A stretch of DNA of 64,000 nucleotides from Pseudomonas guangdongensis. GTDB taxonomy: Bacteria > Pseudomonadota > Gammaproteobacteria > Pseudomonadales > Pseudomonadaceae. The stretch's first letter is position 1. Each line of letters starts with the position of its first letter. Under the pieces are notes generated by a model that did no database searches, was not told the origin of the DNA, and was given only the letters and a program-made list of their open reading frames with translations. The stretch lies in assembly GCF_900105885.1 (NCBI RefSeq), contig NZ_LT629780.1, forward strand, positions 496,001 to 560,000. The letters run 5' to 3'. Made by a program: the position numbers and the translations under genes. Positions 17,869 to 27,298 of the stretch are shown here, piece by piece.

Positions 17869-19037
17869 TGCTCCACGGGCGGCAGCAGGGCCTGGCACTC
17901 GCCCAGCGCATCGAGCAGGCGCTCGACCTGCGCGACGCTGTGCGCGGCGGACAGGGTGACGCGCAGCCGCGCGGTGCCGGCCGGCACGGTGGGCGGACGG
18001 ATCGCGCCGACCAGGATGCCGCGCTCGCGCAGCAGGCGGGACAGCTCCACGGCGCGGGCGCTGTCGCCGATCAGCAGCGGCTGGATCGGCGTCGGGCTGT
18101 CCATCAGGGTCAGGCCCAGCTCAGCGGCGCCGGCGCGGAAGCGGGCGATCAGCGCAGCGAGGTGCTCGCGGCGCCAGCCTTCCGTGCGCAGCAGCTCCAA
18201 GCTCTTCAGGCTGGCGCAGGCCACCGCCGGCGGCTGGCTGGTGGTGTAGATGTACGGACGGGCGAACTGCACCAGGGTCTCGATCAGCTCCGCGCTGCCG
18301 GCGACGAAGGCGCCGGCGGTGCCGAACGCCTTGCCGAGGGTGCCGACCAGTACCGGCACCTCCTCCAGGCCCAGGCCGAAGTGCTCGACGATGCCGCCGC
18401 CGCTGGCGCCGAGGGCGCCGAAGCCGTGGGCGTCGTCGACCATCAGCCAGGCGCCTCGCGCCTTGGCCGTGGCAGCCAGCGCCGGCAGGTCGGCGAGGTC
18501 GCCGTCCATGCTGAACACCCCGTCGGTGACCACCAGGGTGTTGCCGCTCGCCTTGTCCAGGCGGCTGGCCAGGCTGGCGGCGTCGTTGTGCCGGTAGCGC
18601 GAGAAGCGCGCGGCGGAGAGCAGACCGGCGTCGAGCAGGGAGGCGTGGTTGAGGCGGTCCTCCAGCACGGTGTCGCCCTGCCCGACCAGCGCGGTGACCG
18701 CTGCCAGGTTGGCCATGTAGCCGGTGGAGAACAGCAGCGCGCGCGGCCGGCCGGTGAACTCGGCCAGCGCTTCCTCCAGGACGTGGTGCGGCTGGCTGTG
18801 GCCGATCACCAGGTGCGAGGCGCCGCCGCCGACGCCCCAGCGCTCGGCGCCGTCTAGCAGGGCGCGAACCACCTCGGGGTGGCTGGCCAGGCCCAGGTAG
18901 TCGTTGGAGCAGAAGGCCAGCAGCGGCTGGCCGTCGACCCGCACCTGCGGGCCCTGGGGGCTTTCCAGCAGCGGGCGCTGGCGGAACAGGTGCTCGGCGC
19001 GGCGGGCGGCGAGACGGGCGGCGAGATCGAATGTCAT
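17865..19037 (-). CDS. bioF: 8-amino-7-oxononanoate synthase
   Basis: 390-residue PLP enzyme that condenses pimeloyl-ACP (or -CoA) with L-alanine. The PLP Lys is Lys236 in [23 protein letters not shown] (44-54) and [10 protein letters not shown] (201-210) are family signatures. The start at [13 protein letters not shown] (19037) fits the family; upstream sequence in the same frame is a palindromic repeat, not coding. It lies 127 bases after bioB and overlaps bioH by 4 bases. Confidence 0.94.
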   Translation of the reverse strand: MTFDLAARLAARRAEHLFRQRPLLESPQGPQVRVDGQPLLAFCSNDYLGLASHPEVVRALLDGAERWGVGGGASHLVIGHSQPHHVLEEALAEFTGRPRALLFSTGYMANLAAVTALVGQGDTVLEDRLNHASLLDAGLLSAARFSRYRHNDAASLASRLDKASGNTLVVTDGVFSMDGDLADLPALAATAKARGAWLMVDDAHGFGALGASGGGIVEHFGLGLEEVPVLVGTLGKAFGTAGAFVAGSAELIETLVQFARPYIYTTSQPPAVACASLKSLELLRTEGWRREHLAALIARFRAGAAELGLTLMDSPTPIQPLLIGDSARAVELSRLLRERGILVGAIRPPTVPAGTARLRVTLSAAHSVAQVERLLDALGECQALLPPVEQ

Positions 19038-19047
19038 GGCGGTGCTC

Positions 19048-19132
19048 GGTGGATAACCGCGTTGCGGGTTATCCACCCTACGGGTTCGGCGGGCGTGTGG
19101 TGGACGACTCGCGACGCGATGGTTCACCACAC
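19048..19132. repeat. Two palindromic repeats between bioB and bioF
   Basis: Hairpin 19048-19077 has arms GGTGGATAACC/GGTTATCCACC. Hairpin 19095-19132 has arms GTGTGGTG/CACCACAC. The first belongs to a GGTGGAT..ATCCACC family whose relatives also appear at 46607-46630. They fill the bioB-bioF spacer and could stabilise or partly terminate the operon transcript. Confidence 0.65.
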
Positions 19133-19164
19133 GGGGATGGCGCACGGCGCCTCCCCTCTCGGGG

Positions 19165-20217
19165 TCAGACGGCGGCGGCGTCGTGGAACAGCGCGCTGTT
19201 GCGCTGCTCGACCAGCGCCTGCTCGATGGCCGCCTGGTGTACCTCGTCGGCATGCTCCTCGCGCGCTTCCGGCTTGATGCCCAGGCGCTGGAACAGGCGC
19301 ATGTCGCGCTCGGCCTCCGGGTTGCCGGTGGTCAAGAGCTTCTCGCCGTAGAAGATCGAGTTGGCGCCGGCGAGGAAGGCCAGCGCCTGCATCTGCTCGT
19401 TCATCTGCTCGCGGCCGGCGGACAGGCGCACGTGCGACTGCGGCATGAGGATGCGCGCCACCGCCAGGGTGCGGATGAAGTCGAAGGGATCGACGTCCTC
19501 GGCCTCGGCCAGCGGGGTGCCCTGGACCTTGACCAGCATGTTGATCGGCACCGACTCCGGGTGCTCCGGCAGGTTGGCCAGCTGGATCAAGAGGCCCAGG
19601 CGGTCGTCCAGCGACTCGCCCATGCCGAGGATGCCGCCGGAGCAGATCTTCATCCCCGCCTCGCGCACGTAGCCGAGGGTCTGCAGGCGCTCGGCATAGG
19701 TGCGGGTGGTGATGATGTTGCCGTAGAACTCCGGCGAGGTGTCGAGGTTGTGGTTGTAGTAGTCGAGGCCGGCGTCGGCCAGGGCCTTGGTCTGCTCGGC
19801 GTCGAGGGTGCCGAGGGTCATGCAGGTCTCCAGGCCCAGCGCCTTGACGCCCTTGACCATCTCCAGCACGTAGGGCATGTCCTTGGCGCTCGGGTGCTTC
19901 CACGCCGCGCCCATGCAGAAGCGGGTCGAGCCGATGGCCTTGGCCTCGGCGGCGGCCTTGAGCACCTTCTGCACTTCCATCAGCTTCTCTTTGTCGAGGC
20001 CGGTGTTGTAGTGGCCGGACTGCGGGCAGTACTTGCAGTCTTCCGGGCAGGCGCCGGTCTTGATCGACAGCAGGGTCGACACCTGCACCTCGTTGGCGTT
20101 GAAGTGCTGGCGGTGCACGCCCTGGGCCTGGAAGATCAGGTCGTTGAACGGCTGGGTGAACAGGGCGCGGACCTCGTCGAGGGTCCAGTCATGGCGCAGG
20201 GAGGCGGTGGCACTCAT
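19165..20217 (-). CDS. bioB: Biotin synthase
   Basis: 350-residue radical-SAM enzyme that inserts sulfur into dethiobiotin. The [4Fe-4S] radical-SAM cluster ligands are Cys57, Cys61 and Cys64 in [10 protein letters not shown]; the [12 protein letters not shown] and RLSAGRE signatures mark the dethiobiotin site and the [2Fe-2S] ligand region. First gene of the bioBFHCD operon. The start at 20217 ([11 protein letters not shown]) has AAGGA upstream. A BirA-type operator lies 90-120 bases upstream, overlapping a TTGACA -35-like element on the minus strand. Confidence 0.95.
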   Translation of the reverse strand: MSATASLRHDWTLDEVRALFTQPFNDLIFQAQGVHRQHFNANEVQVSTLLSIKTGACPEDCKYCPQSGHYNTGLDKEKLMEVQKVLKAAAEAKAIGSTRFCMGAAWKHPSAKDMPYVLEMVKGVKALGLETCMTLGTLDAEQTKALADAGLDYYNHNLDTSPEFYGNIITTRTYAERLQTLGYVREAGMKICSGGILGMGESLDDRLGLLIQLANLPEHPESVPINMLVKVQGTPLAEAEDVDPFDFIRTLAVARILMPQSHVRLSAGREQMNEQMQALAFLAGANSIFYGEKLLTTGNPEAERDMRLFQRLGIKPEAREEHADEVHQAAIEQALVEQRNSALFHDAAAV

Positions 20218-20306
20218 CGGGCGGTGTTCCTTGTTATGGGGACAGCACACCCCTGCTAGAGTGGCGGGGCGGCACGGATGGCGCATCTTCACGACAGCTC
20301 GGGCAA

Positions 20307-20338
20307 CTGTCAACTGCGAGGGATAGCATGGTTTACAA
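20307..20338. promoter_or_regulatory. BirA-type biotin operator between bioB and comF
   Basis: CTGTCAACT (20307-20315) and GGTTTACAA (20330-20338) are separated by 14 bases. The right half is identical to the BirA half-site and the left matches it at 6 of 9 positions (consensus TTGTAAACC-N14/15-GGTTTACAA). On the minus strand TTGACA (20308-20313) inside it could be the bioB -35 box. BirA-biotinyl-AMP binding here would repress bioB. The right half overlaps the comF start codon, so comF may also be affected. Confidence 0.6.
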
Positions 20339-21083
20339 GTGGCCAAAAAGCGTGCAATCGCACCACTGGCAGCGCATCGCCGCCGCCCTGTCCCGCCTGC
20401 AGCCAGCGCGCTGCCTGCTCTGCGACGGCCCCGCCGACACCCGCCATGCCCTGTGCAGCGGCTGCCAGGACGACCTGCCCTGGCTCGCCACGCCCTGCAG
20501 CGTCTGCGCCCTGCCGCTGCCGGCGGCGGACCTCACCTGCCCGCGCTGCCTGCGCCGCGCGCCGGCCTTCGCGCGGGTCGAGGCGCCGTGGCACTACGCC
20601 TTTCCCCTCGACACCCTGATCAAGCGCTTCAAGCACCAGGGCGACTGGCCGCTGGGCCGCCTGCTCGCCGCGCTGCTCGGCGAACACCTGCAGCACGCCT
20701 GGCTGGAAGGCCTGCCCCGCCCCGACCTACTGCTGCCGGTGCCGCTGTCCGCACGGCGCCTGCGCCAGCGCGGCTTCAACCAGAGCGCCCTGCTGGCGCG
20801 CTGGCTGGGCGCGGCACTGCAGCTGCCGCAGCACGAGCACTGGCTGCTGCGCGTGCAGGACACCCCGGCCCAGCAGGGCCTCGACGCCGCGGCGCGCCGG
20901 CGCAACCTGCGCGGCGCCTTCGCCGTGGCCGCGGGCGCGGCCCTCGCCGGGCGGCATATCGCGCTGGTCGACGACGTGCTGACCACCGGCGCCACCGCCG
21001 AAGCCCTCGCCCGCCTGCTGCGCGGCGCCGGCGCCGCGCGGGTCGATGTCTACTGCCTGGCGCGCACCCCGGCGCCGGACTGA
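20328..21083 (+). CDS. comF: ComF-family phosphoribosyltransferase-like protein
   Basis: 251-residue ComF/GntX-type protein. The N-terminal zinc-finger half has paired Cys (CLLC, CSGC, CSVC, CPRC), and the C-terminal half is a type I phosphoribosyltransferase domain with the PRPP loop [17 protein letters not shown]. ComF is linked to DNA uptake and its biochemical role is uncertain. The start at ATG 20328 follows GAGGG. It is divergent from bioB with the BirA-type operator in between, the same neighbourhood I recall in P. aeruginosa. Confidence 0.88.
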   Translation: MVYKWPKSVQSHHWQRIAAALSRLQPARCLLCDGPADTRHALCSGCQDDLPWLATPCSVCALPLPAADLTCPRCLRRAPAFARVEAPWHYAFPLDTLIKRFKHQGDWPLGRLLAALLGEHLQHAWLEGLPRPDLLLPVPLSARRLRQRGFNQSALLARWLGAALQLPQHEHWLLRVQDTPAQQGLDAAARRRNLRGAFAVAAGAALAGRHIALVDDVLTTGATAEALARLLRGAGAARVDVYCLARTPAPD

Positions 21084-21167
21084 AGCCCGCGCGGCGCTGG
21101 GCTACGCTGGAGACAACGGCCGTCGGCCCGTCCAGTCCCCCATTCCCGCGCCGGCGAGGTGCAACCC

Positions 21168-21347
21168 ATGAAGATCGTCCACTGCCGCGAGTGCCACCGC
21201 GAGGTCGAACGCCATGCCCGGGTCTGCCCGCACTGCCGCGCCGAGATTCCCGGCGAGGGCAAGTGGCTGCTGACCGCCAAGTACGGCCTGTTCTTCGTGA
21301 TTCTCGCCGCGCTGGTCTACGTGCTGTTCAACTTCGCCGGCGGCTGA
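21168..21347 (+). CDS. Zinc-ribbon membrane protein (59 residues)
   Basis: Small protein starting MKIVHCRECHREVERHARVCPHC: two CxxC pairs form a zinc ribbon in the first 25 residues, and a single membrane helix (LFFVILAALVYVLFNFA) closes it. The ATG at 21168 is preferred to a GTG three codons earlier because GAGG is then better placed. No known function; it looks like a membrane-tethered zinc-ribbon domain, conserved in form. It lies between comF and srkA in the same direction. Confidence 0.7.
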   Translation: MKIVHCRECHREVERHARVCPHCRAEIPGEGKWLLTAKYGLFFVILAALVYVLFNFAGG

Positions 21348-21395
21348 GCCGGCCGCCAGCGGGTACACTCCAGGGCCCTCGCCCCGGAGCCCGCC

Positions 21396-22370
21396 ATGAG
21401 CCACCCCTTCGCCACCCTCACCCCCGACCTGGTCCTCGACGCCGTGGAGAGCCTCGGCCTGCTCAGCGACGCGCGGGTGCTGGCGTTGAACAGCTACGAG
21501 AACCGCGTCTACCAGGTCGGCATCGAGGGCGAGGCGCCGCTGATCGCCAAGTTCTACCGACCCGGGCGCTGGAGCGATGCGGCGATCCGCGAGGAACACG
21601 CCTTCGCCTTCGAGCTGGCCGAGCACGAGGTGCCGCTGGTGGCGCCGCTGCAGTACGCCGGCGACAGCCTGTTCGAGCACGCCGGGTTCCGCTTCGCGCT
21701 GTTCCCGCGCCGCGGCGGCCATGCCCCGGAGCCGGGCGATCTGGACCAGCTGTACCGCTTCGGCCAGTTGCTCGGCCGCCTGCACGCCATCGGCGCCAGC
21801 CGGCCGTTCGTGCACCGCGAGGCGCTGACCGTGGACAGCTTCGGCCGGCAGTCGCTGGCCACCCTGCAGGACGGCGGCTTCATTCCCCAGGCCCTGCGCG
21901 CCGACTACGGCGCGCTGGCCGAGACGCTGCTGGCGCGCCTCGATGCGCTGTTCGCCGGCGTGCCCCATCGGGCGATCCGCCTGCACGGCGACTGCCACCC
22001 CGGCAACCTGCTGTACCGCGACGAGCGCTTCCACATCGTCGACCTCGACGACTGCCGCATGGGGCCGGCGGTGCAGGATCTGTGGATGCTGCTGACCGGC
22101 GACCGCCACGAACGCCAGCGCCAGCTCGGCGAGCTGATCGACGGCTACAACGAATTCCACGACTTCGCCCCGCGCGAGCTGGCGCTGATCGAGGGCCTGC
22201 GCAGCCTGCGCCTGCTGCACTACAGCGCCTGGCTGGCGCGCCGCTGGGACGATCCGGCCTTCCCGCCGAGCTTCCCCTGGTTCGCCGGCGAGCACTACTG
22301 GCACGGGCAGGTGGCGATGCTTCGCGAACAGCTCGCTGCCCTCGACGAGGAACCGCCGCGCCTGTACTGA
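21396..22370 (+). CDS. srkA: Stress response Ser/Thr protein kinase
   Basis: 324-residue SrkA (YihE/RdoA) kinase of the APH-like fold. The catalytic loop HGDCHPGNLLYRD with the following DLDDCRMGPAVQDLW (metal-binding Asp) is diagnostic; NSYENRVYQVG is the nucleotide-binding strand. In E. coli SrkA protects against stress-triggered cell death linked to MazEF and envelope stress. Length (328 in E. coli) fits. Start MSHPFATLTPD at 21396, following GGAG. Ends just before a symmetric hairpin. Confidence 0.9.
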   Translation: MSHPFATLTPDLVLDAVESLGLLSDARVLALNSYENRVYQVGIEGEAPLIAKFYRPGRWSDAAIREEHAFAFELAEHEVPLVAPLQYAGDSLFEHAGFRFALFPRRGGHAPEPGDLDQLYRFGQLLGRLHAIGASRPFVHREALTVDSFGRQSLATLQDGGFIPQALRADYGALAETLLARLDALFAGVPHRAIRLHGDCHPGNLLYRDERFHIVDLDDCRMGPAVQDLWMLLTGDRHERQRQLGELIDGYNEFHDFAPRELALIEGLRSLRLLHYSAWLARRWDDPAFPPSFPWFAGEHYWHGQVAMLREQLAALDEEPPRLY

Positions 22371-22405
22371 CGGCGACTGTCAGCTGCGGCTGACAGTCAT
22401 CGCCG
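22371..22405 (+). terminator. Hairpin after srkA
   Basis: Arms GACTGTCAGC (22375-22384) and GCTGACAGTC (22389-22398) pair perfectly, extended by CGGCG/CGCCG. There is no U-run, so it is a possible Rho-assisted terminator or a binding site. Confidence 0.4.
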
Positions 22406-22504
22406 CGCGGACCGGCACGCACGGCTCGCCGGTCGCCACGCCGGGAGCGTCCGGCACTAGAATGGTGCGTCGATTTCCTTAGCTTCCTAAAGATCGGAGC
22501 ATCC

Positions 22505-23389
22505 ATGCACAGCAACCCGCGCCGCGGCCTGGCCCTGGGCCTGACGGCCTATCTCATCTGGGGCCTGTTCCCGCTCTACTTCAAGGCCCTCGCGGCGATT
22601 CCCGCCCTCGAAATCATCGTCCACCGGGTGCTCTGGTCGGCGCTGTTCGGCAGCCTGCTGCTGCTGGCCTGGAAGCATCCCGGCTGGTGGCGCGAACTGC
22701 GCGAGCACCCGCGGCGCCTCGGCGTGCTGGCCGCCAGCGGCGCGCTGATCGCGGTGAACTGGCTGACCTATGTGTGGGCGGTGAACAATGGCCACATGCT
22801 CGAAGCCAGCCTCGGCTACTACATCAACCCGCTGATCAACGTGGTGCTGGCCATGCTGCTGCTCGGCGAGCGGCTGCGCCCGCTGCAGTGGCTGGCGGTT
22901 CTGCTCGCCGCCGCCGGCGTGGCCCAGCAGGTCTGGCAGCTCGGCAGCCTGCCGTGGATCTCCCTGGTGCTGGCGCTGACCTTCGGCTTCTACGGGCTGA
23001 TCCGCAAGCAGGCGCCGGTCGCCGCGCTGCCCGGACTGGTGGTGGAAACCTGGCTGATGCTGCCGGTGGCGCTCGCCTGGCTGCTGCTGCATCCGGCCGC
23101 GCAGAGCGCCCAGCCCGGCTTCTGGAGCGACAGCCAGGCGCTGTGGCTGGCCGCCGCCGGCCCGGTGACGCTGATTCCGCTGATCTGCTTCAACGCCGCC
23201 GCCCGCCACCTGTCCTACGCCAGCCTGGGCTTCCTGCAGTACCTGGCGCCGACCCTGGTGCTGCTGCAGGCGGTGCTGCTGTATGGCGAACCGCTGCACG
23301 GCGCGCAGCTGCTGGCCTTCGGCTGCATCTGGCTGGCCCTGGCGGTGTTCAGCGTCGACAGCCTGCGCCTGCTGCGCCGCGCCGCCTGA
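22505..23389 (+). CDS. rarD: EamA-family transporter RarD
   Basis: 294-residue inner-membrane protein with about ten hydrophobic helices and two EamA/DMT repeats. GLTAYLIWGLFPLYFK at the start, VHRVLWSAL, NWLTYVWAVNNGHMLEASLGYYINPLINV and FLQYLAPTLVLLQAV are characteristic of RarD. The substrate is not established; RarD was linked to chloramphenicol resistance in Pseudomonas. Start at 22505. The gene is followed by a strong hairpin and the repeat-rich interval before glcB. Confidence 0.92.
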   Translation: MHSNPRRGLALGLTAYLIWGLFPLYFKALAAIPALEIIVHRVLWSALFGSLLLLAWKHPGWWRELREHPRRLGVLAASGALIAVNWLTYVWAVNNGHMLEASLGYYINPLINVVLAMLLLGERLRPLQWLAVLLAAAGVAQQVWQLGSLPWISLVLALTFGFYGLIRKQAPVAALPGLVVETWLMLPVALAWLLLHPAAQSAQPGFWSDSQALWLAAAGPVTLIPLICFNAAARHLSYASLGFLQYLAPTLVLLQAVLLYGEPLHGAQLLAFGCIWLALAVFSVDSLRLLRRAA

Positions 23390-23408
23390 GCCTTGCACGT
23401 TTTTCGTA

Positions 23409-23451
23409 CAGTTGCCTGCAGGCCACGCCAGCCGTGGCCTGCAGGCAACTG
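23409..23451 (+). terminator. Long perfect hairpin after rarD
   Basis: 19-base arms (23409-23427 and 23433-23451) pair perfectly around a 5-base loop. It starts 20 bases after the rarD stop. A U-run is absent, so it may act as a stabiliser or Rho-assisted terminator; GCCTGCAG within it recurs before other units of the array. Confidence 0.6.
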
Positions 23452-23459
23452 CCCCGAGC

Positions 23460-24001
23460 TTGTCCACAGCCTGGCGCACGGCGAATGTGCATAAGAAGGT
23501 CGCCGCGCGCTGGACGAAAAATCGCCAGAAGCCCTGCAGGGCCCATGGCTGGCGGGCTCCGGAGATCGATACCGGAGTTGTCCACAGCCTGATCCCCGGC
23601 AACGGTGGACAACTGCCTGCCGCTCCCCGCCGCCGGCCCTGCTCAAAATTCGCTCACCCGCGGCAACGCCGCGCCGGCCGTGGCCTGCAACGAGCTGCAC
23701 GCAGTTTGTCCACAGCCTCGTCCACCTTCGCAGTGGACAATCCCGCCTCGGCGCTACGCATTTGTCCACAGATACGCCGCACATTACCGATCAAAAAACC
23801 ACCAGTCACCTGCAAGCCGCGCCGGCTCTGGCCTGCAGCCAGGACTCCAGAGCTTATCCACAGGCAGGCGCACGGTTGTCGTGCATAACTGGCGCACCGC
23901 TGGTCAAATTTCGATCAATACCGCGCAGACCGCATGGCGCCTGGGTTGCAGCCAGGTATGCAGGGCTTTTCCACAGGCAGGCGCAGGATAACCGGGGACA
24001 A
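23460..24001. repeat. Array of bipartite DnaA-box-like repeats (five units plus degenerate copies)
   Basis: Each unit is an inverted pair of 8-base sites with exactly 19 bases between: 23460-23494 (TTGTCCAC/GTGCATAA), 23578-23612 (TTGTCCAC/GTGGACAA), 23706-23740 (TTGTCCAC/GTGGACAA), 23854-23888 (TTATCCAC/GTGCATAA), 23967-24001 (TTTTCCAC/GGGGACAA). A sixth left half at 23762 has a poor partner. Units recur every 113-148 bases and the left site is always followed by AG. Left halves plus the next base match the DnaA box TTATCCACA at 8 or 9 of 9 positions. GCCTGCA or GTTGCAGCC precedes several units. The function is unknown. Confidence 0.8.
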
Positions 24002-24239
24002 CTGCGCAACAGGCCGCCATCCCCGGCACGGCGCATCGCCCAGCCCCCGCCGCGACGGGCCGTCGACCTGTGCATAACCGCGCGCTTGAGCCTTGCGACG
24101 GAGTTTCCCACGACTTTTGTCGAAGCCGGCGCGCGCCTCGTACATTTATCCACCGGCTTAATGTAGTATCTCGCCGCGTGTACTACATGAAGGGCGTGGC
24201 TGCGATGACTCGCGGCTCCCAAGCAGAGTGAGGCAAACA

Positions 24240-26417
24240 ATGACTGATCGCGTTCAAGCCGGTGGCCTGCAGGTCGCCAAAGTCCTGTTCGACTTCGTCA
24301 ACAACGAAGCCATTCCCGGCACCGGCGTCAGCGCCGAGCAGTTCTGGAAGGGTGCCGATGCCCTGATCCACGACCTGGCTCCGAAGAACAAGGCCCTGCT
24401 GGCCAAGCGCGATGCGCTGCAGGCGCAGATCGACGCCTGGCACCAGGCGCGTGCCGGCCAGGCCCACGACGCCGCCGCCTACAAGGCCTTCCTGCAGGAA
24501 ATCGGCTATCTGCTGCCCGAGCCCGCGGACTTCGCCGTCACCACCGAGAACGTCGACGACGAGATCGCCCGCATGGCCGGCCCGCAGCTGGTGGTGCCGG
24601 TGATGAACGCGCGTTTCGCCCTGAACGCCGCCAACGCCCGCTGGGGCTCGCTGTACGATGCCCTGTACGGCACCGACGCCATCCCGGAAACCGACGGCGC
24701 CGAGAAGACGGCCGGCTACAACCCGGTGCGCGGCGCCAAGGTCATCGCCTTCGCCCGTGACTTCCTCAACCAGGCTGCGCCGCTGGAAGGCGCCTCCCAC
24801 GTCGACGCCACCGGCTACGCCATCGACGGCGGCAAGCTGGTCGTCAGCCTGGCCAACGGCGCCACCACCGGCCTGCAGAACCCGGCCCAGCTGATCGGCT
24901 TCCAGGGCGAGGCCGCAGCGCCCAAGGCCGTGCTGCTGAAGAACAACGGTATCCACTTCGAGATCCAGATCGACCGCAACAGCCAGATCGGCAAGACCGA
25001 CGCGGCCGGCGTGAAGGACGTGCTGATGGAAGCCGCGCTGACCACCATCATGGACTGCGAGGACTCGGTCGCCGCGGTCGATGCCGACGACAAGGTCATC
25101 GCCTACAAGAACTGGCTGGGCCTGATGAAGGGCGACCTGGCCGAGGAAGTGGCCAAGGGCGGCACCACCTTCACCCGCACCATGAACCCGGACCGCGTCT
25201 ACACCGCGGCCAACGGCGGCGAGCTGACCCTGCACGGCCGCTCCCTGCTGTTCGTGCGCAACGTCGGTCACCTGATGACCAACGACGCGATCCTCGACAA
25301 GGACGGCAACGAGGTGCCGGAAGGCATCATCGACGGTCTGGTCACCAGCCTGATCGCCATCCACAACCTCAACGGCAACACCAGCCGCAAGAACACCCGC
25401 ACCGGCAGCGTCTACATCGTCAAGCCGAAGATGCACGGTCCGGAAGAAGCCGCCTTCACCAACGAGCTGTTCGGTCGCGTCGAGGACGTCCTCGGCCTGG
25501 CGCGCAACACCCTCAAGGTCGGCATCATGGACGAGGAGCGCCGCACCACCGTCAACCTCAAGGCCTGCATCAAGGCGGCCAGCGAGCGCGTGGTGTTCAT
25601 CAACACCGGCTTCCTCGACCGCACCGGCGACGAGATCCACACCTCCATGGAAGCCGGCGCCTTCATCCGCAAGGGCGAGATCAAGGGCGCCAAGTGGATC
25701 GGCGCCTACGAGAACAACAACGTCGACATCGGCCTGGCCACCGGCCTGCAGGGCCACGCACAGATCGGCAAGGGCATGTGGGCCATGCCCGACCTGATGG
25801 CCGCCATGCTGGAGCAGAAGATCGCCCACCCGCTGGCCGGTGCCAACACCGCCTGGGTGCCGTCGCCGACCGCCGCCGCGCTGCACGCCCTGCACTACCA
25901 CAAGGTCGACGTGTTCGCCCGCCAGGCCGAGCTGGCCAAGCGCGTGCCCGCCTCGGTGGACGACATCCTGACCATCCCGCTGGCGCCGAGCACCGACTGG
26001 TCGGCCGAGGAAATCCAGCAGGAACTGGACAACAACGCCCAGGGCATCCTCGGCTACGTGGTGCGCTGGGTCGACCAGGGCGTCGGCTGCTCCAAGGTGC
26101 CGGACATCAACGACATCGGCCTGATGGAAGACCGCGCCACCCTGCGCATCTCCAGCCAGCACATCGCCAACTGGCTGCGCCACGGCATCTGCTCCGAGGC
26201 CCAGGTGCGCGAGACCTTCGAGCGCATGGCCCTGGTGGTCGACCGGCAGAACGCGGGCGACCCGCTGTACCGTCCGATGGCGCCGAACTTCGAAAGCAAC
26301 ATCGCCTTCCAGGCCGCCCTGGAGCTGTGCATCGAAGGCGGCAAGCAGCCCAACGGCTACACCGAGCCGGTCCTGCACCGCCGTCGCCGCGAGTTCAAGG
26401 CCAAGAACGGCCTGTAA
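24240..26417 (+). CDS. glcB: Malate synthase G
   Basis: 725-residue cytosolic enzyme that condenses glyoxylate with acetyl-CoA to malate, the second step of the glyoxylate shunt and of glycolate use. The long TIM-barrel isoform G is recognised by [21 protein letters not shown] at the start, [51 protein letters not shown] and the end [11 protein letters not shown]. Catalytic Arg and Asp sit in [10 protein letters not shown] and [23 protein letters not shown] stretches. Start at 24240 after GAGG. Two strong hairpins follow. Its promoter must lie within or just after the repeat array. Confidence 0.96.
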   Translation: MTDRVQAGGLQVAKVLFDFVNNEAIPGTGVSAEQFWKGADALIHDLAPKNKALLAKRDALQAQIDAWHQARAGQAHDAAAYKAFLQEIGYLLPEPADFAVTTENVDDEIARMAGPQLVVPVMNARFALNAANARWGSLYDALYGTDAIPETDGAEKTAGYNPVRGAKVIAFARDFLNQAAPLEGASHVDATGYAIDGGKLVVSLANGATTGLQNPAQLIGFQGEAAAPKAVLLKNNGIHFEIQIDRNSQIGKTDAAGVKDVLMEAALTTIMDCEDSVAAVDADDKVIAYKNWLGLMKGDLAEEVAKGGTTFTRTMNPDRVYTAANGGELTLHGRSLLFVRNVGHLMTNDAILDKDGNEVPEGIIDGLVTSLIAIHNLNGNTSRKNTRTGSVYIVKPKMHGPEEAAFTNELFGRVEDVLGLARNTLKVGIMDEERRTTVNLKACIKAASERVVFINTGFLDRTGDEIHTSMEAGAFIRKGEIKGAKWIGAYENNNVDIGLATGLQGHAQIGKGMWAMPDLMAAMLEQKIAHPLAGANTAWVPSPTAAALHALHYHKVDVFARQAELAKRVPASVDDILTIPLAPSTDWSAEEIQQELDNNAQGILGYVVRWVDQGVGCSKVPDINDIGLMEDRATLRISSQHIANWLRHGICSEAQVRETFERMALVVDRQNAGDPLYRPMAPNFESNIAFQAALELCIEGGKQPNGYTEPVLHRRRREFKAKNGL

Positions 26418-26443
26418 TCCCCGGCCGGCAAGGATGCCGTCCT

Positions 26444-26471
26444 GCGGCAAGCGTCCCATGGCGCTTGCCGC
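26444..26471 (+). terminator. First hairpin after glcB
   Basis: Perfect 10-base arms GCGGCAAGCG (26444-26453) and CGCTTGCCGC (26462-26471), 26 bases after the stop. Directly followed by a second, larger hairpin. Confidence 0.55.
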
Positions 26472-26510
26472 CACGACGCGCCGCACTCCCTCGGGAGGCG
26501 GCGCGTCGTG
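26472..26510 (+). terminator. Second hairpin after glcB
   Basis: 13-base arms (26472-26484 with 26498-26510) pair perfectly and an inner CTCCC/GGGAG stem continues them. Together with the preceding hairpin this should end glcB transcription, although no U-run is present. Confidence 0.6.
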
Positions 26511-26622
26511 CGTTGTGGCGCCCGCACGGTGGCCGCCACCCTGCCAACGGCCGATTGCCAGCGCCGGCCCCCGCGGTTAGCGTGAAGCCTGGGTACCTGA
26601 CCGACCCGCTTCGGAGACCGCC

Positions 26623-27174
26623 ATGCGCCGTTTACGTTTTCTCCTCGGCCTGCCCCTGCTGCTGGGCAGCGTCGCGAGCCACGCCGACAGCTGCCACAGC
26701 GTGCTGGAAGGCAGCCTGCCCGCCCTGCGCGGCAAGGAATCCATCGATTTGTGCCAGCGCTTCGCCGGCAAACCCCTGGTGGTGGTCAACACCGCCAGCC
26801 ATTGCGGCTTCACCGGCCAGTTCGAGGGACTGGAAAGCCTCTACCAGCGCTACAAGGACCAGGGGCTGGAGATGCTCGGCGTGCCCTCCGACGACTTCCA
26901 TCAGGAGGCCGACGACAGCGCGGAAACCGCCAGCGTCTGCTACGCCAACTACGGCGTCACCTTCAGCATGGCCGCCGCGCAGAAGGTCACCGGCGCCGAG
27001 GCCATCCCGCTGTTCCGCCACCTCGCCGCGCAGAGCGGCGCGCCGCGCTGGAACTTCTACAAGTACGTGATCGACCGCCAGGGCAAGGTGGTGGCCAGCT
27101 TCTCCAGCCTGACCAAGCCCGAGGACCCCAAGCTGCTGCGCGCCGTCGAACAGGCCATCGCCTCGACGCCCTGA
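26623..27174 (+). CDS. Exported glutathione peroxidase family protein
   Basis: 183-residue thiol peroxidase of the glutathione peroxidase family with an N-terminal signal peptide ([21 protein letters not shown]), so periplasmic. The peroxidatic Cys61 lies in [35 protein letters not shown] is the family's second signature. A resolving Cys may be in CYANYG. It would reduce peroxides outside the cytoplasm, with thioredoxin-like rather than glutathione donors. Start at ATG 26623. It stands alone between glcB and the DUF294 gene. Confidence 0.88.
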   Translation: MRRLRFLLGLPLLLGSVASHADSCHSVLEGSLPALRGKESIDLCQRFAGKPLVVVNTASHCGFTGQFEGLESLYQRYKDQGLEMLGVPSDDFHQEADDSAETASVCYANYGVTFSMAAAQKVTGAEAIPLFRHLAAQSGAPRWNFYKYVIDRQGKVVASFSSLTKPEDPKLLRAVEQAIASTP

Positions 27175-27298
27175 ATAGCGGCGCAGCGCCCGCGAGCGGC
27201 CAGGCCGGAGGCCGCCGCTCGCACACGGCTGCCGCAGATCATCCGCGGCGGCAGGCAGCCGTGCGAACATGAACGAATGCTCCCAGGAGAATTACAAG

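Larger units (their letters stand above)
23390..24239. other. 850-base non-coding interval with DnaA-box-like repeats
   Basis: No credible gene. It contains a perfect 19-base-arm hairpin (23409-23451), at least five bipartite TTNTCCAC-N19-GTGNAYAA sites between 23460 and 24001, an orphan GTGCATAA at 24070, an orphan TTATCCAC at 24146, and the glcB leader. Open frames through it lack ribosome sites and contain the repeats. Confidence 0.8.

Noticed and set aside
23460..24001. Chromosomal origin of replication (oriC)
   Set aside because: DnaA-box-like sites are present, but no dnaA, dnaN, gidA or rpmH genes and no clear AT-rich unwinding element lie beside them.
23460..24001. CRISPR array
   Set aside because: Units are short inverted sites at irregular 113-148-base intervals, not identical direct repeats with spacers, and no cas genes are present.
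24183..26486. Long open frame on the minus strand across glcB
   Set aside because: It is the antisense of a well recognised malate synthase, has no ribosome site or domain, and arises from the very high GC content and its lack of stop codons.
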